The notes under the pieces were generated by a model, which was not told the origin of the DNA, made no database searches, and worked only from the letters and a program-made list of their open reading frames with translations. The position numbers and the translations under genes were made by a program. A stretch of DNA of 18,712 bases from Methanoregula sp. UBA276 (GTDB taxonomy: Archaea; Halobacteriota; Methanomicrobia; Methanomicrobiales; Methanospirillaceae), in contig DANA01000059.1 in the NCBI GenBank assembly GCA_002508495.1, positions 29,915 to 48,626 on the forward strand, in the 5' to 3' direction. Below, piece after piece: positions 7,267-14,592 of this stretch (position 1 is the stretch's first letter; every line of letters starts with the position of its first letter).

Positions 7267-7620
7267 ATGGCCAGTGACAGGGAACAGGCAATATTTGAAG
7301 CCGCTATCAAGCTCGGGGCACTCTACCACCAGTGGGTCGGGACCCCGGTCTCCCGCGGTTCGGCCGCGAGCGTTGAATCGGCAATCGAGAAAGCAGTCAT
7401 CCTCCAGCCGTATGTCGAGCAGGTAACGGTCCGGCTGGACCGGGGCCTGATGAACGAAAACATCTTTGGGTACAGTGAACTCTCGGGACTGATGTATCAC
7501 GTCGAGATCGTGACACGGGTCGGTTTTGCCTACTGCCACGCACGGCTTGCACCGCATGACGGGTACCCGCTGATGGAGATTGTGGAGTGCCATGAGATCC
7601 CCCGCGTTTCCGGTAACTGA
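7267..7620 (+). CDS. mptD: Archaeal dihydroneopterin aldolase (MptD family)
   Basis: The 117-residue protein matches the archaeal DHNA family (PF04038, formerly DUF372). The diagnostic segment GALYHQWVGTPVS is at residues 17-29, and the C-terminal half carries a conserved tyrosine-rich strand (VGFAYCHARLAP). The Methanocaldococcus homologue converts 7,8-dihydroneopterin to 6-hydroxymethyl-7,8-dihydropterin plus glycolaldehyde, a step in tetrahydromethanopterin synthesis. It is unrelated to the bacterial FolB fold. The start is 9 bp after the mcm stop, with GAGGAAAA overlapping that stop as a ribosome binding site. The 3' end overlaps the next gene by 29 bp. Co-transcription with replication genes is probably organisational rather than functional. 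Confidence 0.85.
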   Translation: MASDREQAIFEAAIKLGALYHQWVGTPVSRGSAASVESAIEKAVILQPYVEQVTVRLDRGLMNENIFGYSELSGLMYHVEIVTRVGFAYCHARLAPHDGYPLMEIVECHEIPRVSGN

Positions 7621-8419
7621 CGACCATATCCATATTGACCCGGTCAACGGCCGGGGAATCGAGGCTGCAAAGGACTTTCTCCGGGCCGGGGGAACGCACC
7701 TGTTCATTGTTGCCAAGCCCTCGTGGTCACTCGGGGTCAGCGCATCTGTTCCCAACGATTATACCCGGGTCTTCGATGAGACCATCCGTGTCGCAGGACT
7801 GGTTGCTGAGTGCGGGGTTGTCGCGTTTCCCGTGCTGGGCATCCACCCGGCCGAGATAGGCCGCCTTGCTGAGCGCATGCCGCTCTCTGAAGCAGCCGCT
7901 CTCATGATGGCCGGGCTCGACCTCGCCGCACGTTACGTCCGTGATGGAAAAGCAGTAGCGCTCAAGAGCGGCCGGCCCCATTACCCGGTTAGCGACGAGG
8001 TCATGACAGCCTCGAACGAGGTGCTCGCCCACGCCCTGTCCCTTGCAGCGGAGTGTTCCTGCGCCCTCCAGATCCATGCCGAGAGCGGGCCGTGCGAGGA
8101 CGTTGTGCAGATGGCCAGAGTGGCAGGTATGCCGGTCGAGCGGGTGGTCAAGCACTATGCAACACCGGATACCCCGCTCCACCCGTCGTTTATTGCCAAA
8201 ATCGAAGGAATATCGGACCTTGTCCGGAGCAGGAGACCGTTCACGCTCGAGAGCGACTACATGGACGAGAACTCCCGGCCGGGTGCGGTGATTGGCCCAA
8301 AGTCCGTACCCCGGTATACCAAAAAATTCCTGGAGGCCGGCTCGATCACCGAGGATGACTGCTGGCGCATCCATGCTGAGACCGTGCAACGGGTTTATGG
8401 CGTCGATATTGTTCTCTGA
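7592..8419 (+). CDS. TIM-barrel metal-dependent hydrolase (COG1099, TatD-like)
   Basis: From the ATG at 7592 the product is 275 residues. It has the metal-site pattern of the amidohydrolase/TatD fold: HIH at 12-14, H85 in LGIHPAE, K125 in LKSGRPHY, H162 in QIHAES, H188 in KHY and D222 in ESDYMDE. The opening DDHIHIDPVNGRG followed by a GGT segment is typical of COG1099, a mostly archaeal family with no firmly assigned substrate. A TTG four codons upstream is possible, but GGAG at 7584-7587 supports the ATG. The start lies inside the last 29 bp of mptD, so the two are very likely translationally coupled. A role in pterin metabolism is a hypothesis based on this overlap only; a DNase/phosphohydrolase role is equally possible. 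Confidence 0.8.
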   Translation: MRSPAFPVTDDHIHIDPVNGRGIEAAKDFLRAGGTHLFIVAKPSWSLGVSASVPNDYTRVFDETIRVAGLVAECGVVAFPVLGIHPAEIGRLAERMPLSEAAALMMAGLDLAARYVRDGKAVALKSGRPHYPVSDEVMTASNEVLAHALSLAAECSCALQIHAESGPCEDVVQMARVAGMPVERVVKHYATPDTPLHPSFIAKIEGISDLVRSRRPFTLESDYMDENSRPGAVIGPKSVPRYTKKFLEAGSITEDDCWRIHAETVQRVYGVDIVL

Positions 8420-8471
8420 TGGATGCCCGCTCGGCTTACCTTTTTCATTCCAACCACCAAGTACGTACCCA

Positions 8472-8765
8472 ATGTTTCTGAAGATCCACCGGTCACCGGG
8501 AATGGGCGATGTCGTTGCAGTCTGCGACCGTGAACTGCTCAATACGACCATCACGGGCGGCAACCTGACGGTCACCCCATCCGGATCCTTCTATGGTTCC
8601 TGCCCGGTAACGGAAGCCGAGGTACGGGAAGCCTTACAAAAGGCCGGCAATATCAATCTTTTAGGGGAGCGCTCCGTCAGCATCGCGGTCAGCATGGGCC
8701 TTGTCAGCCGCGCAAGCTGCATCATGATCGGCAAGGTCCCCCACGCACAGGTCTACCAGTTATGA
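8472..8765 (+). CDS. DUF424 family protein (COG2412)
   Basis: This small protein has 97 residues, starting MFLKIHRSPGMGDVVAVCDRELL, the usual opening of archaeal DUF424 proteins. It has G-rich turns (ITGGNLTVTPSGSFYG) and a C-terminal helix with GNINLLGERSVSIAVSMGLV. The family is restricted to archaea. Its biochemical role is not established; frequent linkage to translation genes suggests an RNA or ribosome-related role (inference). I use the ATG at 8472 rather than an upstream frame opening at 8292, because the longer version lies mostly inside the preceding hydrolase gene. The stop overlaps the nmd3 start as ATGA. A T5 run at 8441-8445 in the 52-bp gap before it could mark the end of the previous operon, but no clear TATA box follows. 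Confidence 0.83.
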   Translation: MFLKIHRSPGMGDVVAVCDRELLNTTITGGNLTVTPSGSFYGSCPVTEAEVREALQKAGNINLLGERSVSIAVSMGLVSRASCIMIGKVPHAQVYQL

Positions 8766-9802
8766 GCATCCGGGATAATTTCTGTCCGAAATGCGGCCAG
8801 CCAACCGACCAGCCCGGGCTCTGCACCCAGTGCCGGATTGGCAGCACCCCGTGGTATACCTGTGACAACCGGGTCATCCATACCGAGTGCCCGAGCTGCG
8901 GGGCGATGAAACGGGTGAATACCTGGACGGACACGGAACAGAGCCGGGTAGAGATCGCGCCGGACCTTGCGCGCTCCGCCGTTCATTTCCACGAGGATGT
9001 CCGCAAGGCAGATATCGATGTCGTGATCGAAGACATCACCACCAACCGCTCACGGGCCCGCCTGACAATACGGGGACTGCTGTTCAAAAAACCCGTCGAG
9101 GCCGCATTCACGGTCGAGATTGTCTGGCACAAGGAGCAGTGCGACCGCTGCAACCGGATAAGCGGGAGTTATTATGAAGGAGTTGTCCAGGTACGGGCCG
9201 ACGATCGGGCCCTGAGCACATTCGAGAGCCAGATGGCATCCTCGATCGCGCAGGAGGTCGAGGACTCGCTCCAGGCCGGGGGGGAGCGCCTCTCGTTCAT
9301 ATCGGATGTGGCCCCGAACCGTGACGGGGTTGACATAACAATTGGCTCCCAGCACATCGGGCAGCTGATCTCCCAGCGCATCGTTACGCAGCTCGGGGGA
9401 AGGTATACCACCCATCCCAAGCTCGTGGGAGAGAAGAACGGAAGGCAGCTCTATCGCATCACCTACTCGGTGCGCCTCCCCCGCTTCCAGCGCTTCGATG
9501 TGGTGAAGGTGAAAACCCGGTATCTCGAAGTGGAACGCGTGGAGTCCCGGTATATCCGGGCCCTTGACCTCACCGATGGCATCCAGAAGTCCGTGCGGGA
9601 GACCGATGTGGAACGGATCATCGGGAATGCGCGGTTACCGGAAACGGCACTTGTTGCCTTTGCGGATGGCAGTACCATCGGGGTGATGGACCCCCGCACC
9701 CAGAAGACCAGGGAATATCGCTCCCCGCCCTGGATGGAAGTCCGTGCCGGGGACCAGGTCAGTGTCCTCCATGACGGGGACGACCTGGTAATTGTCCGGT
9801 AA
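8762..9802 (+). CDS. nmd3: Nmd3-family ribosomal 60S/50S biogenesis protein
   Basis: The 346-residue product has the zinc-binding N-terminus of Nmd3: C8-x2-C11, C21-x2-C24, C43-x2-C46 and C127-x2-C130, with C34 in addition. The middle segment around HFHEDVRKADIDVVIEDITTNRSRA and the eL22/eIF5A-like C-terminal part (VKVKTRYLEVERVESRYIRALDL...) fit archaeal members. In eukaryotes Nmd3 is the adaptor that carries the large ribosomal subunit out of the nucleus. Archaea have no nucleus, so a role in late large-subunit maturation or quality control is inferred. The protein lacks the eukaryotic C-terminal export signals, as expected. It overlaps the DUF424 stop by 4 bp and is followed after 3 bp by the Taw2-like gene. 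Confidence 0.9.
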   Translation: MSIRDNFCPKCGQPTDQPGLCTQCRIGSTPWYTCDNRVIHTECPSCGAMKRVNTWTDTEQSRVEIAPDLARSAVHFHEDVRKADIDVVIEDITTNRSRARLTIRGLLFKKPVEAAFTVEIVWHKEQCDRCNRISGSYYEGVVQVRADDRALSTFESQMASSIAQEVEDSLQAGGERLSFISDVAPNRDGVDITIGSQHIGQLISQRIVTQLGGRYTTHPKLVGEKNGRQLYRITYSVRLPRFQRFDVVKVKTRYLEVERVESRYIRALDLTDGIQKSVRETDVERIIGNARLPETALVAFADGSTIGVMDPRTQKTREYRSPPWMEVRAGDQVSVLHDGDDLVIVR

Positions 9803-9805
9803 ACC

Positions 9806-10684
9806 ATGCAGGTCCGTTGCATTCCCAAACGAGAACTCGGTTCCATTGCGGGTGCGGACTGGGTGGATCATTCACGACGGCCGTATGTTGAAGGAGATAC
9901 GGCATGGGTACCGGTACGGCCGGGAGAACCATTTGACCGGGAAATCACTGCTGAACCGGCCTACAGCGGGCGCGGGTTTTACCTGGTTGGCGATATTGCC
10001 GTAGTCCACGGGAGTTGCCCGGTACCGGACGAGATCCAGCGGATCGTGGATTTTACCCGGCCCCGGGGCGTGCTCTGGCAAGAGGCGCTCGATGACATCA
10101 CCCGGACTCCCCGGGCGCACGTTGTCTGGGGCAGTTGCGGCGAGACCCGGCATAAGGAAAGCGGGTACGTGTACATCTTTGACCCCTCAAAGGTCATGTT
10201 CTCGCCGGGCAACCGGAACGAGAAAGAGCGGATCGCGCGGATCGTCCGTTCCGGCAGCGGGAGGGAGCGGGTAGCGGATATGTTTGCCGGCATCGGGTAC
10301 TTTTCCCTCCCGGTTGCCGGCGCCGGCGCAACCGTGCATGCCATGGAGATAAATCCCGTTGCCTGCCGGTACCTGGAAAGAAATGTCCAGACAAATCACC
10401 TGGATGACCAGATAACGGTCTCGGAGGGAGACTGCCGCAGGCTGCTGGACGGGATCTATGACCGGATCCTGATGGGGCACTTCGATGCTTCGGAGATGCT
10501 CCCGCACGCTCTCCGGCATGTCCAACCCGGCAGCACGATCCATCTCCATGCGGTCGGCTCACAGGAAGATGCTCTTCGCGCAATCGTTGAAGGCGCAGGT
10601 TTTTCTTGTGGAATCCATGTACATAAGGTGAAGAAATACCGGCCGCATGCCTGGCATGTGGTGCATGATATCACGATAACATGA
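9806..10684 (+). CDS. taw2: tRNA wybutosine-type enzyme Taw2 (aminocarboxypropyl transferase)
   Basis: The 292-residue protein belongs to the Trm5/Tyw2 class I SAM enzymes. Motifs are FDPSKVMFSPGNRNEKERI (125-143), SAM motif I ADMFAGIGYFSLP (157-169), MEINP (180-184) and YDRILMGHF (218-226). The MGHF segment matches Tyw2/Taw2 (usually LMGYF), whereas the m1G37 methyltransferase Trm5 has an asparagine-proline motif there. Taw2 transfers the 3-amino-3-carboxypropyl group of SAM to 4-demethylwyosine at position 37 of tRNA-Phe. The C-terminus KKYRPHAWHVVHD is the family's usual ending. The start is 3 bp after the nmd3 stop, and the stop overlaps the coaBC start as ATGA. The full wyosine pathway would also need Trm5 and Taw1, which are not in this window. 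Confidence 0.87.
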   Translation: MQVRCIPKRELGSIAGADWVDHSRRPYVEGDTAWVPVRPGEPFDREITAEPAYSGRGFYLVGDIAVVHGSCPVPDEIQRIVDFTRPRGVLWQEALDDITRTPRAHVVWGSCGETRHKESGYVYIFDPSKVMFSPGNRNEKERIARIVRSGSGRERVADMFAGIGYFSLPVAGAGATVHAMEINPVACRYLERNVQTNHLDDQITVSEGDCRRLLDGIYDRILMGHFDASEMLPHALRHVQPGSTIHLHAVGSQEDALRAIVEGAGFSCGIHVHKVKKYRPHAWHVVHDITIT

Positions 10685-11835
10685 TGCGAAAGACCCTTGC
10701 CGGAAAGCAGATAATCATCGGTGTTACGGGCAGTATTGCCGCAGTCGAGCTGGTCCGGCTCATCCACGAGCTCCGCCGGAAAGGCGCGGATCTCCGCGTG
10801 GTGATGACCCCGGCGGCAACCGGGATCATAACACCGGACGCCCTTGCCTATGCAAGCGGCCACGAGGTGATCGGGCGCATTTCGGGCCTTGTCGAGCACG
10901 TAACATTCTGCGGGGACGGGGGAACTGCAGACCTTCTGCTCATCGCCCCCTGCACGGCAAACACTATCAGCAAGATAGCCTGCGGGATCGATGATACCCC
11001 GGTCACGACATTTGCAACAACTGCCCTGGGCAGTAAAACACCGGTCATCCTTGTCCCGGCCATGCACCACAGCATGTTCCGGCACCCGGCCATTATTGCG
11101 AATATCCGGCGCCTGAAAGAATGGGGTGTCGGCGTCCTGGAGCCCCGGATCGAAGAAGAGAAGGCAAAGATGCCCGTGCAGGAGGAGATTGTCCTCTATT
11201 GCGAACGAGCCGTCCTTGGCCGGCCGCTTGCAGGAAAGCGGGTGCTCATTACGAGCGGCCCGTGCCGTGAAACGGTCGATGATGTCCGGATCCTCACCAC
11301 CCGGTCAAGCGGCCGTATGGGACGGGAACTGGCGCTTGAAGCATTCCGTCTCGGTGCCGAGGTCGCAGTCGTCCACCGGGACACCTTCCCCTGCGTCACG
11401 AACATTCCGGCAGATTCCGCCGCTGAAATGCGGAATGCCGTCCTTCGCGTCCTGAAAGAACACGGGGGGACCGACATCTACATCAGCGCTGCCGCAATAT
11501 CCGATTTTGCCCCGGCGGCCGCTGTCGGAAAGATCTCAAGCGGCAGGCCTGCAACGCTCGCCCTTGAGCCGCTTCCCAAGCTCATCACTGAGGTTATCGA
11601 ACAGTTTCACCCGTTTGTCGTTGCATTCAAGATCGACCGGTCCCCAAAAAAAGGGGCCCGCGCCCTGCTTGCAGGGGGTGCCGGCATGGTGCTCATGAAC
11701 CAGCCGGAGACCATGGGGAGTCCTGATGGCAGTTACACCCTGCTGGACAACCAGGGGGTTAGCGAACTCCGGGGTACCAAAGAGGAGACCGCAGCAGCCG
11801 TTTTCCGCGGGATCACGAAACGGCTTCAAACGTGA
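10681..11835 (+). CDS. coaBC: CoaBC: phosphopantothenoylcysteine synthetase/decarboxylase
   Basis: The 384-residue bifunctional enzyme joins cysteine to 4'-phosphopantothenate and decarboxylates the product to 4'-phosphopantetheine. The N-terminal flavin-dependent decarboxylase (CoaC, about 1-180) has GVTGSIAA (14-21), the active-site histidine H73 in VEHVTF, and PAMHHSM (126-132), the archaeal form of the bacterial PAMN motif. The C-terminal CoaB ligase (about 185-384) has ITSGPCRETVDDVR (190-203), TTRSSGRMG (206-214), ISAAAISDFAP (268-278) and KISSG (284-288). Archaeal CoaB enzymes generally use CTP or ATP; the nucleotide is not decidable here. ATG at 10681 overlaps the taw2 stop; an adjacent ATG at 10684 is an alternative. 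It is the last gene before a 185-bp gap leading to two more CoA genes. Confidence 0.94.
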   Translation: MMRKTLAGKQIIIGVTGSIAAVELVRLIHELRRKGADLRVVMTPAATGIITPDALAYASGHEVIGRISGLVEHVTFCGDGGTADLLLIAPCTANTISKIACGIDDTPVTTFATTALGSKTPVILVPAMHHSMFRHPAIIANIRRLKEWGVGVLEPRIEEEKAKMPVQEEIVLYCERAVLGRPLAGKRVLITSGPCRETVDDVRILTTRSSGRMGRELALEAFRLGAEVAVVHRDTFPCVTNIPADSAAEMRNAVLRVLKEHGGTDIYISAAAISDFAPAAAVGKISSGRPATLALEPLPKLITEVIEQFHPFVVAFKIDRSPKKGARALLAGGAGMVLMNQPETMGSPDGSYTLLDNQGVSELRGTKEETAAAVFRGITKRLQT

Positions 11836-12020
11836 ATTGGTCTGGGGATCAATACACAACGCAGCTCCTCGCGACTTTCCCCCGGCCTGCAGGGTAGAAC
11901 GGCCGGTCTCCTTAACGGTGAGCGCAAAACCCGGTCACCTGCCGTTTGCGTTTCCGGTTGTAATCATTTATGGGATGAGCGATAATCTGTATACAGCTCG
12001 ATTACCGGCAGGATCCGTTC
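11836..12020 (+). promoter_or_regulatory. Intergenic region with likely promoter of the pantoate kinase operon
   Basis: This 185-bp region is the largest gap in the long plus-strand gene run. CATTTATG at 11965-11972 is a TATA-like candidate that would start transcription near 11995-12000. GTATAC at 11990-11995 is a second candidate that would give an almost leaderless message. GGCAGGA at 12008-12014 may serve as ribosome binding site for the ATG at 12021. No oligo-T terminator was seen after coaBC, so read-through is possible. Confidence 0.4.
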
Positions 12021-12878
12021 ATGATCGTTTCAGCCTATTGCCCAAGCCATATCTCCGGTTACTTCCGGCGCATGGGCGGAAAGGACCGGTCAGTGACCGG
12101 CAGTACCGGTGCCGGCATTGTCATTGACCCGGGCATTGCGGTAACGGTCAGTCCCGCAACCAGGACAACAGTCAGCATCCACCAGAACATGGGCAGGGGC
12201 AGGATACGGCAGATCGCGGACCGCTCCCCCCCGCTTGAATCAGCTCTTTGCCGGGTTGGGGTTGATGCACGGGTTATTACAACATGTACCCTCCCCGTTG
12301 GCGCCGGGTTCGGCCTCTCGGCATCTGCCCTCATAGCAACCCTGACCGCGATCAATCATCTTGAAGACCTGGGCATGGGTCCACACGAAATAGCCAAGAT
12401 CGCTCATGAGACTGAGGTTGAACACCGCACAGGCCTTGGCGATGTCGCTGCCTGCCAGGGCGGAGGGCGCGTGGTCCGGGCCGGCGCGGGAATTGACGGG
12501 GACATCCACCGCTACCATGATATTTCCGGCCCCATCTCTGCCGTCTCGTTCGGTCCGATCCACACCCCCTCCGTTATCAGCTCCGCTGCACAGATGGCCC
12601 GCGTTGAAGAGGCCTATCCCGTACTTACGCCGACAACGGTGGATGAGTTCTTCCAGGCATCCCGTGCATTTGCCCTGAAAAGCGGGCTGGTTACCCCGGA
12701 GATTATGCGCGTCCTGAACGCCTGTGCTGCCGAGGGGGTCTTGTGCGGGATGACGATGCTTGGGAACGGCGTCTTTGCGTATGGGAAAAAAGCCAGATCC
12801 GTGCTCCGGCCGTTCGGCCATGTCTTTCAATGCCGGATGGCAACAGAAGGTGCGCGTATCATTGGGGTGAACCCATGA
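12021..12878 (+). CDS. Pantoate kinase (archaeal PoK, GHMP kinase family)
   Basis: The 285-residue protein has the archaeal pantoate kinase opening (AYCPSHISGYF, residues 5-15) and the GHMP phosphate-binding loop LPVGAGFGLSASA (91-103). A third conserved region is HRTGLGDVAACQGGG. PoK phosphorylates pantoate with ATP to 4-phosphopantoate, the first step by which archaea depart from the bacterial pathway, in which pantothenate is made before phosphorylation. The C-terminal half shows the family's CGMTMLGNGVFAYG segment. The start is set by the family opening just after the ATG. The stop overlaps the phosphopantothenate synthetase start as ATGA, so the two consecutive enzymes are made together. 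Feedback control by CoA, if any, is not readable from the sequence. Confidence 0.92.
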   Translation: MIVSAYCPSHISGYFRRMGGKDRSVTGSTGAGIVIDPGIAVTVSPATRTTVSIHQNMGRGRIRQIADRSPPLESALCRVGVDARVITTCTLPVGAGFGLSASALIATLTAINHLEDLGMGPHEIAKIAHETEVEHRTGLGDVAACQGGGRVVRAGAGIDGDIHRYHDISGPISAVSFGPIHTPSVISSAAQMARVEEAYPVLTPTTVDEFFQASRAFALKSGLVTPEIMRVLNACAAEGVLCGMTMLGNGVFAYGKKARSVLRPFGHVFQCRMATEGARIIGVNP

Positions 12879-13630
12879 TCCCCGAGGACCACCCCCGGTA
12901 CCGCTCGCTCGTGACCCGGGAACGGCTTGCCGTTGCAGCACAACAAGGGATTATTGTGCTGGAGGGGCTGACCGCCCACGGGCGCGGGGAAGCGTTCGAC
13001 TACCTTATCGGTGAGCGCACAACCAGAAGTGCCCTCCTTGCTGAACAGACCGCCGCAGCCCTGCTCCTTGCAGCCCGCCATCCCGTCATCTCGGTGAACG
13101 GCAATACGGCGGCGCTTGCTGCCCAAGAGATTGCAGCCCTGCAGAAAGCGACCGGCGCGCTGGTTGAGGTGAACCTCTTCCATCGCACCGAAGAACGCAT
13201 CCGGCGTATCGAGGAGTTACTCACGGGTGCGGGTGTGGATGTCTTCAGCGGCCCGGCAGAACGGCTCCTCCCGCTCTCCCATGACCGGGCATGGTGCCGG
13301 CGCGACGGCATGTATGCTGCGGACGTCATCCTCGTCCCGTTGGAAGACGGGGACCGGTGCGAGGCGCTGGTCGGGATGAAAAAGACCGTGATTGCAATCG
13401 ACTTGAACCCGCTCTCCCGGACTGCCCGCGCTGCATCCCTTCCCATCATCGATGAACTGACCCGTGCCCTTCCTGTCATGACCCGGGCAGCACAGGAACT
13501 GGGTGCTGACGAAAGAGATCAGCTCATCTCACGACTTGACAATCATTATCTTTTGGCAGAGGCAATACGTGAGATGACAACGAGGCTTGATGCATGTTCT
13601 GGATTGAGAAATACCGGCCCGGATCCTTAA
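12875..13630 (+). CDS. 4-phosphopantoate--beta-alanine ligase (phosphopantothenate synthetase, PPS)
   Basis: The 251-residue product matches COG1701. It opens IPEDHPRYRSLVTRERL and has EGLTAHGRGEAFDYLIGE (26-43), VISVNGNTAALAA (about 69-81), the LFHRTEERI segment and the final MKKTVIAIDLNPLSRTARAA block. The enzyme condenses 4-phosphopantoate with beta-alanine using ATP, replacing bacterial PanC. The frame is open upstream to 12743, but that part lies inside the pantoate kinase gene and the family start is at 12875. The last 37 bp overlap the next gene in another frame, so the final dozen residues are shared with the RFC-box coding of that gene. With PoK and CoaBC, the route from pantoate to 4'-phosphopantetheine is complete in this window. 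Confidence 0.92.
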   Translation: MIPEDHPRYRSLVTRERLAVAAQQGIIVLEGLTAHGRGEAFDYLIGERTTRSALLAEQTAAALLLAARHPVISVNGNTAALAAQEIAALQKATGALVEVNLFHRTEERIRRIEELLTGAGVDVFSGPAERLLPLSHDRAWCRRDGMYAADVILVPLEDGDRCEALVGMKKTVIAIDLNPLSRTARAASLPIIDELTRALPVMTRAAQELGADERDQLISRLDNHYLLAEAIREMTTRLDACSGLRNTGPDP

Positions 13631-14592
13631 ACGACCTTGTCGGGCAGGATGCGGTTGTCCGTCACCTCTCGTCTTTTGCAGAGAACAAGACCTGCCCCCA
13701 CCTCATCCTCTCCGGGCTCCATGGCACCGGCAAAAGCGTTGCGGTTGAATGCTTTTCTCGTGCACTCTTTGGCGAGAATTGTGACCTGAACACGACGGTC
13801 TTTTCGACCGCAGACCTCTTCAGCCAGGGGAAGTCCTTCCTCGAACAGGACGAACGGTACGCGCACCTGTACCAGAAAAATTTGTCGTTCATCAACAACC
13901 TCAAGCATATCATCCGGTGGTATGCTGCAATCCGCCCCCTGAATGCCGGATTCAAGCTGATGGTCTTTGAAGACGCCCATTTCCTCACCCGCGATGCCCA
14001 GCAGGCGCTGCGCCGGATCATGGAACGGACGAGCACTACCTGCCGGTTTGTCTTTACCACAACTAACCCGAGCGCACTCATTGCACCCATCCGGTCCCGG
14101 TGCCTTCCGCTCTTTTTTGCCCCGGTCGATGCGGAAACGACCCTCGCCAGGCTCCGCACTATCAGGGCAACAGAAACGTCCTGCCCCCACACCTGTTCCG
14201 ATGACAACCTCGAACTTATCGTGCAGGCATCCGCAGGCGACCTTCGCCGGGCAATCCTCCTCCTGCAGGGTGCCATGGAGACCGGCAGGTGCACGGACCT
14301 GCTCGACATAATGCAGGCAGAGACCACGAATGTGGCAACCGGTGCCCTGGATTCCCTCCGGGGCGGCGATGCCCGCAATGCCCGGAAACGGTTCGAAGCC
14401 CTGATGATCGATTATGGCTTGAGCGGGAGAGACGTGATTGGCGAGATCCGCCATGCTGCAAAACGGGAATACAACCATCCCGCCCTCGCGGTTGCATTGG
14501 CTGACTACGATTCCCGCCTGCTCCATGCGAGCAATGAATATGTCCAGATCGGTGCATTGACCGGGAGACTGCGGGAGGTTTTTTCATCATGA
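13594..14592 (+). CDS. Divergent second replication factor C small subunit
   Basis: This 332-residue AAA+ protein is clearly an RFC small-subunit paralogue: RFC box WIEKYRP (3-9), VGQDA (16-20), Walker A GLHGTGKS (41-48), sensor 1 near TTTNPS (155-160), SRC arginine finger (168-170) and sensor 2 GDLRRAI (215-221). It differs from the first subunit in two ways. Walker B reads MVFEDAH (123-129) instead of LFLDEAD, so the two acidic residues are exchanged. The NASDERG motif is replaced by an unrelated, longer segment (about 70-105). Three-subunit RFC complexes with two kinds of small subunit are known from Methanosarcina and haloarchaea. GAGG at 13582-13585 supports the ATG, which lies 37 bp inside the phosphopantothenate synthetase gene. 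The stop overlaps the next gene as ATGA. Confidence 0.9.
   Translation: MFWIEKYRPGSLNDLVGQDAVVRHLSSFAENKTCPHLILSGLHGTGKSVAVECFSRALFGENCDLNTTVFSTADLFSQGKSFLEQDERYAHLYQKNLSFINNLKHIIRWYAAIRPLNAGFKLMVFEDAHFLTRDAQQALRRIMERTSTTCRFVFTTTNPSALIAPIRSRCLPLFFAPVDAETTLARLRTIRATETSCPHTCSDDNLELIVQASAGDLRRAILLLQGAMETGRCTDLLDIMQAETTNVATGALDSLRGGDARNARKRFEALMIDYGLSGRDVIGEIRHAAKREYNHPALAVALADYDSRLLHASNEYVQIGALTGRLREVFSS

Noticed and set aside
6616..7755. Minus-strand open frame of 379 codons opposite mcm, mptD and the hydrolase gene
   Set aside because: It crosses three well-supported plus-strand genes and has no domain signal.
13627..14526. Minus-strand open frame of 299 codons opposite the RFC paralogue
   Set aside because: The opposite strand encodes a clear AAA+ protein; this is a codon-composition shadow.
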